Origin: Triglochin maritima
Taxonomy: Eukaryota; Streptophyta; Magnoliopsida; Alismatales; Juncaginaceae
Direction of reading: 5' to 3'
Assembly: GCA_963682175.1 (NCBI GenBank)
Contig: OY821779.1
Span: 4,352,501 to 4,416,500, forward strand
Length of the DNA: 64,000 nt
Shown: piece by piece, positions 11,266 to 21,182 of the stretch
Layout: each line of letters begins with the position of its first letter
Numbering within the stretch: the first letter of the stretch is position 1
Program-made: the position numbers and the translations under genes
Notes under the pieces: generated by a model
Databases searched by the model: none
Seen by the model: the letters and a program-made list of their open reading frames with translations, nothing else
Told to the model about the DNA's origin: nothing

Positions 11266-12365
11266 GATCCAACCTAAAAGTTAAAAACAATATTTTATTA
11301 TGATAAGTCTGGACTCTGCACGAATAAAGGGTCTGCACGCTGTCCTAGGGTCTGCACTATCTGTGTATTGGGAAAAGAATCGTTCAACCTAAAGAACCGG
11401 CGTTTTTAAGAAGACCAAAGCACGTGAAGAGAAATTTTGCTGACTGGACGCTGACTCAACACGTCCACGTAAGGCGCGTCCGTGACGCCCGCGTCCGTGT
11501 ATAAGGACTCTTCTATGAATATGTCATGTGTTGCTTATAGGGCAGTTACAGGACTTTAGGAGATCCTTATGTGATGCAACCTTGTACGTTTGATTTTGCA
11601 TCTTTGTTTGACATTCTGTCACCTTACTTATTTTATGTCAATAGTTATTGGGTTTTGCCTTGACTTGAGCAAGCCAAAATTTGGCATGCACAAGAACATC
11701 TCTGTCATCAATCGGTTTCACTGGATTTTTTTTGGGTTACACGTTTAAATAGGCAGACGGTACTGCTTACATTAGCATGTGGTTTTTTCAAAATTATTTG
11801 GTGGCTAATTTTTCTCTAATTTGAACTACACACTTATGAAATTGTCGTTCAAAATTATTAAACAGAACTAGGATTTGGGGCAGAAGTGATTTACTTCCAA
11901 ATAGGATGCAACACATCATATGGAAGATCAAGTAGCATTTGCAAGTAATTTTTTCAAAATTTAGAATTAGTGGAATTCATGATTCTCGAGCGTCATTTTT
12001 GTATGTTTTCCTAGTATTTGATTTTGAATTTGTTAGTAGAAATCCAGGTCCTCATGAATCGAAGTATAGCTTAAGGATGTTTTTCCAAATGAAGTTTACA
12101 GTTTGTCGGATTTAAAGGTTGTCAGTCTGAATGTAATTCCAAATGACCTTTGGAAAAATTCGAACATATTATTGAGTTGCAGATAACACTGGAGGTGAAG
12201 GGGGAGCGACAGATAACGAACCTAGTTAAGAAGCTGAGCACTGTAGGGATAGAGTGCAAACTTTGGGTGGAGCAACCTGAGAACATTCCAACCTGCATAG
12301 CCACTCGACTGTGCCGAAAGTCTCAAGCAGCAACCTTTTTTAAGAAGTTCAAACTATGCAAGTGA

Positions 12366-12873
12366 GAACTTGGTAACTATCCACTTACAATTTGTTTTTG
12401 GTTGTTTTGTTGAAAGTCTTCCACTATGTTTATATTATTTTTTCACTGCTATATATCAGTTGCTATTGGAAGGAAATATATTCATCTTTTAGGATTTTGT
12501 GGGTGGAATGATGTAGGAATATGCTAATTTAAGAGATGCAATGGAAGGGATGAGGATCAACAATATGTGATGTCTACTTTTATCTATGTTATCTTGGTTA
12601 CTTGAGCTATTTTGCGAATTGCCCATGGTAATCTGTTTGAGACGAGAAGATTTTGTATCTTAAATCATGTATGGGTCTGCATACCATTAGAGTACATCAT
12701 GAGTTTTCATGAGATATGCGATACCGATCCATTTCACAGAAAACAATTGAACTACTTGCATCCTGAAACCCCAAGCTCAAGTAAGTCCTTGTGTTGATGC
12801 TTTTGAAGTATTTACTTCAAAATAAATAAGAGTTCGATGATTGATGGTGAAGTAGCTTTGAGGAAGAACTTAA
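12366..12873. other. Downstream region of PTRHD1-like block, no gene seen
   Basis: AT-rich, no recognised coding sequence. The 61-codon frame at 12612-12797 has no family resemblance that I know and is probably chance. Confidence 0.5.
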
Positions 12874-13773
12874 GGGTATGTTTGGTTAACAACTTGAGGA
12901 GAGAAAAGAAAAGAAAAAAAATTGGGTTTTCTTTAGTTTGGATAACGACTTAAGGAGAAAAAAAAAGAAAAGAAATGGAGAGAAATGTTATAATACAAAA
13001 TCTAATTCTAACTTTCTCTCCAATTTTGGAGAGAAATTGAGAGAAACGGAGAGAAAGTGAATAAATAATATTTTAGTGACCAAAATACCATTATTAAAAA
13101 ACATACCCAAAAATCCTAGTTTGCTACATCTAAATACTCGTTTCTCGTTCCATCTTCCGTCACCCAACCATTCTACATTTTTTTCTTCCCCACCTAAATA
13201 TTTCATCATACTATCTTCTCATTTCTCACTCTCATTTAAATTAGTCTACACCGATCGAGATGAGTGTTACTAACACTATGATAGAAAAATTGTTGAAAAT
13301 TTCTATCATGTTGTAATCATTTGTAGTATTATTTTATAATCTTTCAATTGAAAATTTTGAGTTGGAATAGAATTTGTTTTTTTAATTTATTATAAATTTT
13401 GAGAATTTAAATTTGATATATTCCTATTTATGGGTAAAGATCTATATCCAAATTAATTTTACATGAAAAATGTTTTTTTAATATTTTGCATATTACCTTG
13501 TTGGTAACATTTCTAAGTTTGGTAGATATATTTTTATTTGTAATAATTTATAGTTCTGAACATTATAAAATAATGTAGAAAGATATAAGTCAAAAGTATA
13601 ATACAAAATAAAATGTATTTTGATTTTTTAGAATGTTTCTTTTCTTTTCTCTCGTAAGATGTTAACCAAAGAAGAAAAACGTACTTGTTATATCCAAACA
13701 AGAGAAAAGAAACACATTTCTTTTCCTTTCTTTTATCTCCATTTCTCTCCTAAGTTGTTATCCAAACAGACCA
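12874..13773. mobile_element. PIF/Harbinger-like MITE with TAA duplication
   Basis: 900 bp with terminal inverted repeats of about 31 bp, GGGTATGTTTGGTTAACAAC at the left and the complement of TGGTCTGTTTGGATAACAAC at the right. It is flanked by the trinucleotide TAA at 12871-12873 and 13774-13776. A 3-bp TAA/TTA duplication and a G-rich terminus with TGTTTGG are typical of PIF/Harbinger derivatives. The interior is AT-rich and non-coding. Confidence 0.75.
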
Positions 13774-13813
13774 TAAAAGTGAGATTTTTTTATAATTATT
13801 ATTATTAATTACT

Positions 13814-14226
13814 GGGTTAATTACAGTATACTTCCTGAATTATGTATTGATATCATTTACACCGTTGAACATTAAAAGGTGACAATTACTCTTTTGAACT
13901 TTGGTTTTGCAACATTTTGTTCCTGTTGAATTTTAAAAATTTATTATTTAAACACGCATCTGTAGTTTTTTGGGAATTTTTTTACGTTTTATCCTTAATA
14001 AACTCTTAAACCCAGTTTTACGTGAAAGTTCAGATTAAATCGGAAGTCAGATATGATTCTAATTGTGATTGAATTCAGTATCAATCAGACCCAAATTCCA
14101 ACCATATCTGACATCTGATTCGATTCGAACTTTCACGTAAAATTAGGGTTAGAAGTGTCATTTTTTAAAGTTAAGTGGTGTAAAGTGATATCAAGAATTA
14201 ACTCAGGGGGTAATTGTAATTAACCC
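13814..14226. mobile_element. MULE-type MITE, GGGTTAATTACA family, copy 1
   Basis: 413-bp foldback. The left end GGGTTAATTACAGTATACTT and the right end (complement GGGTTAATTACAATTACCCC) stay complementary for more than 50 bp. Flanks TTAATTACT (13805-13813) and TTAATTATT (14227-14235) match at 8 of 9 bases, pointing to a Mutator-type 9-bp duplication. The same family occurs at 42004-42528. Confidence 0.75.
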
Positions 14227-14710
14227 TTAATTATTTCGAAGCTTGGGGTTGTCTTCCTATAGGTTTATCTTTAAACTGCTGGCACTTGTCTTCCGAGTAA
14301 ATTTTATTCACATTTTCACTCTAATTAATCACATTATCTTTATTTCTGGACATTTTCGATGTGGTATATTATTAGGGTACGAAACACAAACACAAATCAT
14401 TAAAATGTAAAGTTGAAAAATAGAAACACTAAGTAATCAACACATGGTAATCAATCAAATAAAATTATTATAATTAAAATAACATGATGTCTCGTGAACA
14501 GAGTATATATTGAGCGAGGGGAGAGGAGATGAGAGAAAAGAGAGTAAATGTTATTTATTATATTATTTAGGGGGAAATATGTAAATTTTACATTAGATAT
14601 TAATACCATCAACACCTAAAACAGAAAATAGACCCGTAATTTTTTTATATAATAATAAAAATAAAAAAATTTCGAAATTTAGGAAAAAAATTTTTTTTTT
14701 TCCAAAAGTA

Positions 14711-14849
14711 CTCCGATCGCGGGTGTAACCCGCGATCCGTGGAGGCACGGATCGCGGGTGTGACCCGCGATCCGTGCTCCACGGATCGCGGGTCACACCT
14801 GCGATCCGTGGAGCACGGATCGCGGGTCACACCCGCGATCCGTGTTCCC
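14711..14849. repeat. Tandem GATCGCGGGT palindromes, left arm
   Basis: Four consecutive hairpins, each made of CACGGATCGCGGGT, a 3-base loop (GTG or CAC) and its complement ACCCGCGATCCGTG, joined by CTC or GAG linkers; the outermost is shorter. The mirrored block is at 15779-15911. The GC content contrasts sharply with the A/T homopolymers on both sides. Confidence 0.9.
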
Positions 14850-15778
14850 GCCAAAAAAAATTTTTTTTTTTTTGATTTTCGTTTTTTTTTTGTTTTTTTT
14901 TCTGTTTTTCTGTTTTTATTATAATTATTTGTAATCTTTTTTTAAATCTTTTTTTTTCAAAATAAGTTTTCTAATTTATATTATTTTTCTAAATTTTTCA
15001 AAATTATTTTTAATTTTTCCAATAATCTACCTCCAAATCACGTCGATAACCCGGCGTATTGAAATGTTAGGGTATTTTATACAATATAAAAACAAAATTT
15101 CTTAGTCAGAATAATAAATTATTTACAACTGAATATTAAACAAACCATAAAACTAATTAAAACAAAAAATTGGTAACGTTGTCAAAAATTCGTAGGGTGT
15201 ACACACATTACAAACATTTTGGAGGTCGATACAGCAAAAAATTAAAAACACAATTAAAAAATTTAAAAAATTAATAACAATTACAAAATAAAATAAAAAA
15301 ATTTGAAAATAATTACAAAATAAAATAAAATATGTTTTGTAATTGTTATTAATTTTTTAAATTTTTTAATTGTGTTTTTAATTTTTTGCTGTATCGACCT
15401 CCAAAATGTTTGTAATGTGTGTACACCCTACGAATTTTTGACAACGTTACCAATTTTTTGTTTTAATTAGTTTTATGGTTTGTTTAATATTCAGTTGTAA
15501 ATAATTTATTATTCTGACTAAGAAATTTTGTTTTTATATTGTATAAAATACCCTAACATTTCAATACGCCGGGTTATCGACGTGATTTGGAGGTAGATTA
15601 TTGGAAAAATTAAAAATAATTTTGAAAAATTTAGAAAAATAATATAAATTAGAAAACTTATTTTGAAAAAAAAAGATTTAAAAAAAGATTACAAATAATT
15701 ATAATAAAAACAGAAAAACAGAAAAAAAAAACAAAAAAAAAACGAAAATCAAAAAAAAAAAAAAAAATTTGGCGGGAA

Positions 15779-15911
15779 CACGGATCGCGGGTGTGACCCG
15801 CGATCCGTGCTCCACGGATCGCAGGTGTGACCCGCGATCCGTGGAGCACGGATCGCGGGTCACACCCGCGATCCGTGCCTCCACGGATCGCGGGTTACAC
15901 CCGCGATCGGA
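15779..15911. repeat. Tandem GATCGCGGGT palindromes, right arm
   Basis: Reverse complement of the block at 14711-14849 with the same four hairpins. The short open frames here are translations of the palindromes and are not genes. Confidence 0.9.
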
Positions 15912-15997
15912 GTACTTTTGGAAAAAAAAAAATTTTTTTCCTAAATTTCGAAATTTTTTTATTTTTATTATTATATAAAAAAATTACGGAAATAGAC

Positions 15998-16570
15998 ACC
16001 GTTTGATGGAAAATTTTAACATACTGACAAAAATGAAAAGTTAAAGTCATAAACACATAGTGTTTTTGAAGTTACGTTAGTGAAATAACTAACAAACGAC
16101 GAATGATGTTATTTTGGAGTTAACATGCAAGCAAAATTCCTAAATCTTATAATTTCCCATCATCATGTAGAGCTGAGTAAGTTTCTGTTTGGACCGACGA
16201 ACCTAACAAATTAGGTTCAGTCCTCGGTACGACAATTTCCTCAATTTGGGTTCAGTTCGGTGTGTTAAAGTTTATTTGTGTTCCCAAATTTGAATCCAGT
16301 TCGGTTTAGTCCGGGTTTATTCACGTTGAATCGGTTCGGACCGTAACTATAAATGCATTTTCTTAGGGTTTTTTTTTCTGATATAAGTTTATTTATTCAA
16401 GGTATATAGGGCCCATTTTAACTAATTTTCACATGTTATTAGTTATGAGATTATTTTGGAGATCCTAATTTTGAATTTTCACAAAGCAAAACCAAACCAA
16501 GACGAGGCGTGCTGGAGACGACTGCGAACGGCGGGAAAACACTAAATCACCGTAAACCACACCTCACCCG
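15998..16570. other. SELENOH-like upstream region
   Basis: No gene seen. The stretch at 16180-16350 has repeated GGTTCnG and CGGTTCGGACCG motifs on both strands, as in the ends of degenerate hAT-type elements, but I could not define termini or a duplication. Confidence 0.4.
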
Positions 16571-16571
16571 A

Positions 16572-16591
16572 CATATATATAATATAATATA
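16572..16591 (+). promoter_or_regulatory. TATA box of the SELENOH-like gene
   Basis: ATATATATAATATAATATA lies about 55-70 bp upstream of the ATG at 16644, a normal plant core-promoter spacing that leaves a 5' UTR of about 30-40 bases. Confidence 0.6.
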
Positions 16592-16643
16592 ACCAACACC
16601 ACACATACTTCCGTTCCGCACTTTCGAACATTTAGGGTTTCGA

Positions 16644-19600
16644 ATGGCTCCGAAGAGGAAACCCATCTCTACGGCCACTCCTTCCCCCGCGCTGTCCCCT
16701 CGGAGGACACGGAGCTCCGGGAGACTCCCACCGGAGGTTCCGTTGCTGCCTCCGGCCAAGAAGGCGAAGCGGGGTCGCGGCGCCGTGGGGTCTGGGGAGC
16801 GTAAGGTGGAGATCGGCAAGGAGCCTCTCAAGGCCGCTGTGGTTGTCGAGGCTTGGTGAGGGTTGGAATTTTTTTATTTTATTTTTATAAAGTTGCTTAT
16901 CTCTCTCTGTGATCTCTGCAGTTTGGGAGATTTGCTTGCTTGTTTTAATGGTAAAAAACTGCTTTCTTTATTTTCATTTCAACTTTTGGTTTTCACCGAT
17001 TAACCCTGGGTGTGTTTGGATAGCTTTAGTTTTTCGGTTTTGATTGGTTTTGAGTGTTGTTTAGTTTTAAACTCCAATTTTGTTATTTGAATATTTTTTT
17101 TCCAAGGGTTGATTTTGAGTGGATTTTTGGCTTGTAACTTGCGTTTTATAGAATACCAATCAATATTTGGGTTTTGAGTTTTACAAACCTTAAAAGTCGG
17201 ATTTTGTTATTCAATCTTACTTTTCTGTGGGCTGAGGTTTTTGTTTTGGGTGGAGATTTTAGTTTACACCAACCAAGATTAGTGTGTTGCAAAACGCAGA
17301 GATTCATTGCAAAATTATCCAAATTAACTTCCTTATTCTCACCGTCAAATATGAGTTTTGAGGTTTGAGTTTTCACGAGGGATACCAAAACTTAATATTT
17401 CAAAACTCAAAAGCCAAAAAGTTAGCATGATGTTTGAGGTTTGGGTATAAAAAGCATGTGAAATTTAGAACTAGTCTCAATACGTCAAACACTGAGTTGT
17501 GGACCTCAAACGTTGAAACTCAAGTTATCCAAACAAACTCCATGTGTGTGTGCATTGATGCCTTTCCCCCTTTTTGCTTTTTTATCTAGACAAGAAAGGG
17601 CGGCTAGTTTTGAAATGAAGTTCTTAATTTAGTAATTGGTGGTATTTTAGGAGTCGGATTATTGTGACCAGTTTTTAGTTTTTTTGTTCCGACTTGAGTA
17701 AGTAAAAACGACCAATTTTGAAATGAAAAGAAGTTAACCCAAACTCGTATACACACAAGACTTGGCAACCCACATGGTTAATTGGTTATGTTGAGGTTTT
17801 ATGTGGGAGTGGAAACCTTTTTTAAAAAAGTTTTTATACAAAACAAACAGGCATTGTTGTGAAAATTGGTGTGTTCTGAAAGTGTTATTTTGAAAAGAAC
17901 AAATTAGAATTGTTGTCCTCCGGTTAATTTGAGACGGTTGTGGCCAAAAAGATAAAAATACTTCTTCTTGTTTGTGATGTATATTGGACATTTCTGGCAT
18001 CTTATGTTCTCACATTGTTGTCTAGTAACTTGCTAATGCTAGTTATTGTTCAAATTGTTATTTTTCGTTCAAATTTAACGGTTCACTTATTTTACGCTCT
18101 TCTCTTTTGATGTGCTTGTTTTCTAATTTTATTTCTGATCATGCAACATTTTGCTGAATGAATGTATTACATGGAGTGTTGCTTATTTTACATAGAATTC
18201 ATTGAGTTTCAATATAGGCAACATCATGGACAAGATTAGATTGTGAATAGACTATCTAAAAATCATCCTTTATACTTTTTAGTAAGCATTTTTCATCCTT
18301 AAGAAATTAATATTTTGTTTGAGTCACACACGTCTTCAATTTTGTTAGCATTTACGAGGCCTATGACTACCATTATTTCTTAGGAGTGATAGTCTATCTC
18401 TTATCTAACACCTCTCATTTTTCTTTCTCGAACATCATATGTTAGTGTCTTTATGCAATTAAACCATTGTAAATTGTTCACATTTTTCATCAACTCCTGA
18501 ATTAAACTTACAACTGCTTTTAAGTTGTATATTTTGCCATCTCTTACATGTTTTACCTTAGCAAGCAATGCCAAGCTTTCAAGAGGACTGCCGTGAAGGT
18601 GAAAGAAGGCCTAGAGAAGAAGATTCCCGGCATTGAAGTGACCATCAATCCTGAAAAGGTGTGGTTATCTTAGATTTGTATGTTCCGAATGCTGACTGCT
18701 TTTACAATTTTGAAATTGTTTACTCTGTTCGTGTTCCTACTTCCTAGCCAAGTAACTTTTTTTAAAATAAATGTTTAAGGATATGCTAAATTGCTTACAG
18801 GACCATATGCATACTTTCCGGCTAGTTATCAAAAGAAATCCTAAAAATACCAGCTAGTTATTGAAATATTTGCATCAAGCTAATCTTGGAACATTGGTTA
18901 TGAGATGGATTCCTTCCTATCATACTGTGGGCTTGAGCCTACATGAATTGAGATAGAAAATTTAGGAGCAATGTCTCGCTTCACTCCTTGAATCATAGTT
19001 AAAAGTCCATTATGATATATGACATTGATATGATGATATCCCTAACTTAAACACCAAATGAATTTACTTTCAGTGTGTTTTTCTCTGCTGGAATCTAACA
19101 TCTTGAAGTAAAAACCTGTGAAGTCTTCCTTGTATATGTTGTTAAGAATTTGTGTCTACATGAACCTTCGATACATTTTTCTTTTAGCTTGTGCATGATA
19201 GAATGTTGACTGTTTCCAGCCTCGTCGTGGATGCTTTGAAGTGCGCAGTGGTGCTGGTGTTATATTCATATCTTTGCTGGTAATTTTACTTTAATTTTTC
19301 CTTCTGCCCTTACCTTAAATTTAGTCTGCACTTTGAACTGATGCAAAATATGATGCCTTATCATTTATTTAGTTTATCTATCTTTGTTATACCAAAGAAG
19401 AGCCTTATCATCGTTGCTATTGACTTAAAGTCATCCAAAGTACTATACATTATTATGCTGAAAGAGTATTATCTTTGCAGCATTTCAGATTCTTTTAACA
19501 TGTTTCAGGACACAAATCATTAGTATGTTGATAGGGCTCTATCTAATGTTTCAGAATATGAAGCCACCATTTGAACCAATGAAAGTGCTCAACTTGGAAG

Positions 19601-19644
19601 ATGTTGTAGATGATATTGTCGGAAAGCTTGAAGGGAAAAGCTGA
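16644..19644 (+). CDS. SELENOH: SELENOH-like thioredoxin-fold protein, Cys form
   Basis: Four exons: 16644-16855, 18562-18658, 19220-19279, 19555-19644. All introns are GT-AG and phases agree, giving 152 residues. The N-terminal 60 residues are basic and Pro/Ser/Arg-rich with a KKAKRGRG patch, like the nuclear, AT-hook-like tail of animal selenoprotein H. The Rdx/thioredoxin-like fold begins at AVVVEACKQCQAFK: the redox pair is Cys71-Lys-Gln-Cys74, where animals have Cys-x-x-Sec. Later motifs are EVTINPEKPRRGCFEV, FISLLNMKPPFEPMK and a C-terminal helix NLEDVVDDIVGKL. The animal homologue is a nucleolar redox and stress-response protein; the plant role is poorly known. Intron 1 (1.7 kb) holds a MITE-like element. 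Confidence 0.9.
17008..17542. mobile_element. MITE-like inverted-repeat element in SELENOH intron 1
   Basis: The left GGGTGTGTTTGGATAGCTTT and the complement of the right end (GGAGTTTGTTTGGATAACTT) match over about 22 bp, and the interior has further mirrored AAACTCAAA/TTTTGAGTTT pairs. The termini resemble PIF/Harbinger ends, but no clear TAA/TTA duplication was found. Confidence 0.45.
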
Positions 19645-20443
19645 GAAGTTCAAAGAAGGTTAAATTGACTAGCATTTTGTAGGTTGTGTTGCCTAGGCTT
19701 CCCAATGATTGTTTTTTCCCTCATCAAAATGTTTAATCATCACCATCAAGATGTAGATTGATGCGTCTTTTTGTGTTTTTAGAAATCCATAGATACATCA
19801 ATATTGTGCTAAGGTTTGCAGAAAGACAGTTAAATCTAGTCCTCTTCCTTCTAAGCACAAACACTCTGCTGTGGTGTAATGTCTTTTATGTTCCGGAAAT
19901 GTGCTACCGCTGTGATTTTGTACTTTTATTCTTATATGAGGAGGGATGCACTATTTTTAAAATTTGTTGACATTTTTTGTTTTTTCTTTAAATTTTGAAC
20001 CCGTAATTATAAATTCAAACTGTTGATTTTGATTTATAACGTCAAACATGCATACTAAAAATCAAGATAAGTTTTTTCACTTGTTTTGAGTAAAATGTAA
20101 TAATACCTTACCCTCCTGGATGTTAGAAAAAATGTCTCATATGTCACTTTTGTGATGTTAAACGTCTAAAATTGCCAAATTGATGTTCTAATCGGAGCCT
20201 TAGATGATGTTGGATATTGGCTAGAACTTTGGTGGTGGTGGCTGGATATTCGTTTATGTTGGTTTGAAAAAAGTTAGATTATGCTGTCAATAGATAACAT
20301 TTACATATGACCATGATTCCAATCGGATATGAGTTTTCTAACTCATGAGGTGGTATAATATAAAACTTGGAACTCCCATAGGTTATAAGTTACAAATTGT
20401 TGTTGATTAATTAGCATTTGGTATTAAATACGGTAGTAAAGTG
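19645..20443. other. 3' region of SELENOH-like gene, no further gene seen
   Basis: Likely 3' UTR followed by AT-rich intergenic DNA. The 70-codon frame at 19758-19970 has no recognisable family. Confidence 0.5.
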
Positions 20444-20803
20444 TCACGTATTTTTAAATTTTGAAAGGAAGCTTGTAAGGATAGTTGCAGATTGATCCAC
20501 TTGCAACTTTTGGAGCCCATTATTCTGCATGGATCCTGATGGATCTGCTGCTCGGGTCACCTTTAGAAGCACAAGCACAACTGCAGTTGATCCGGTGGAC
20601 CTTTCTGGGGAGGTGGCCAACTCGACGGTGTTGATCCTGCCTTCGCAGATGGTGAACATACCTCCCTGGGATACGAGTATACGACCCTTAAACAACGGGA
20701 CACTGGATGCGACGACTCCCTGTAGCTCGTTTTTTCCCCCTTTCTTGACTCCATATTTCTTTGGGCTGTAATATTGGCTAAACTCCCCTTGACGGGATTT
20801 AAC
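20444..20803 (-). other. Unrecognised 119-codon open frame
   Basis: An open minus-strand frame runs from after a stop at 20804-20806 to the stop at 20444-20446, in a segment clearly richer in G and C than its surroundings. Its translation is of balanced composition, with FSQYYSPKKYGVKKGG, then VPLFKGRILVSQGGMFTICE and TVELATSPERSTGS. The first in-frame ATG gives 83 residues starting MFKGRILVSQG. An AG at about 20789-20790 could be a splice acceptor. I do not recognise the family. It could be a terminal exon of an unannotated gene, a captured gene fragment or part of a transposon. Confidence 0.35.
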
Positions 20804-20830
20804 TCATGCCTATAATATTTGTGTAAACAC

Positions 20831-21034
20831 ACTGCCGGGGATTATGAATAATCGTATTCATAATCTTTCAACAAAAAGAACTGAGCAAGTGTAGCAAAAA
20901 AAACTTCAAACGATTATAAAAAATATGATACCACCACTAGATCTGAGGCTTCCAATGTAGTAATGTAACACTCTATTAGTGCATTTATGCATGACAAAGA
21001 GTTGTTAGTTTAACTCATGGATGATTATGAATAT
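20831..21034. other. No feature seen
   Basis: AT-rich intergenic DNA without recognisable coding or repeat structure. Confidence 0.5.
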
Positions 21035-21182
21035 CATTTTTCTTTTGGCAACGAGAAGTGAAGTCTACAAAACAACAACCTATAAATATTTCATGGGCTA
21101 ATGTCACTCGTAGAGATCAAACTTATGAGATTTGGCAAACGAGGTAATTATTGTACCAGTGAACTATTTGCCGGTGGTCGTT
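21035..21182 (-). mobile_element. Probable tRNA-derived SINE
   Basis: On the minus strand TAGTTCACTGGTA (about 21153-21168) resembles a tRNA/Pol III A box and AAGTTTGATCTC (about 21111-21122) a B box, spaced as in tRNA-derived SINEs. The 3' side ends in an A-rich CCAAAAGAAAAATG. TTATGAA occurs on both sides and could be the duplication. Diverged copy. Confidence 0.4.

Larger units (their letters stand above)
9549..11510 (+). mobile_element. Mutator-like element (MULE-1) with a FAR1 fragment and 22-bp minisatellite
   Basis: A 9-bp target duplication TTCTATGAA stands at 9540-9548 and 11511-11519, as expected for Mutator-like elements. The terminal inverted repeats are about 46 bp and imperfect: both contain GGACGC, then a GGACGCGC core and CTTAnGTGG. 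Inside are a truncated transposase-type frame (9836-10069), then a long 22-bp tandem array. The right end has a block (11270-11450) that matches, in inverted orientation, the left interior of the second MULE at 37598. It lies between the two recognisable PTRHD1 blocks and lacks a complete transposase, so it is non-autonomous. Confidence 0.85.
8645..12365 (+). pseudogene. PTRHD1: PTRHD1-like peptidyl-tRNA hydrolase domain gene, probably degenerate
   Basis: Two separated blocks match the PTH2-fold protein PTRHD1. Block 1 (8645-8834) is open in one frame and includes VDVLVQYRRDLIDSWPLG followed by SVVTQGCHASVAA, the usual N-terminal part of the fold. It appears to lack three residues after VQY and has no start Met, because LTR A abuts it. 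Block 2 (12183-12365) starts after a TTGCAG acceptor and encodes ITLEVKGE, then LWVEQPENIPTC and FFKKFKLCK before the stop, the normal C-terminus. The middle exon expected between them was not found. The 3.3-kb gap holds a MULE (9549-11510). Family members resemble enzymes that hydrolyse peptidyl-tRNA, but PTRHD1 activity is debated. I infer a broken gene; a diverged middle exon or an upstream start outside the window would revise that. Confidence 0.6.
14634..15989. mobile_element. Large hairpin (foldback) transposon with GC-rich subterminal palindromes
   Basis: 1,356-bp inverted repeat. The left arm (about 14634-15287) and right arm (about 15334-15989) are complementary over about 650 bp, differing mainly in A/T homopolymer length and separated by a loop of about 46 bp. 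The ends are CCGTAAT and ATTACGG, and the 8-bp duplication AAATAGAC flanks both sides (14626-14633, 15990-15997). Each arm holds a GC-rich block of four tandem hairpins. No transposase is encoded. An 8-bp duplication fits hAT or some Mutator elements, and I could not assign the superfamily. It ends about 650 bp upstream of the SELENOH-like start codon. Confidence 0.85.

Noticed and set aside
10608..11338. Open frames of 99-114 codons on the minus strand in MULE-1
   Set aside because: Translations of the 22-bp repeat; same argument.
14593..15978. Several 60-70-codon frames with repeated GSRVTPAIR-type peptides
   Set aside because: Translations of the GATCGCGGGT palindromes in the hairpin arms, mirrored on both strands.
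14634..15989. Inverted duplication as an assembly artefact
   Set aside because: Considered, because fold-back chimeras occur. The 8-bp direct duplication outside both ends and the distinct loop favour a real element; long reads would settle it.
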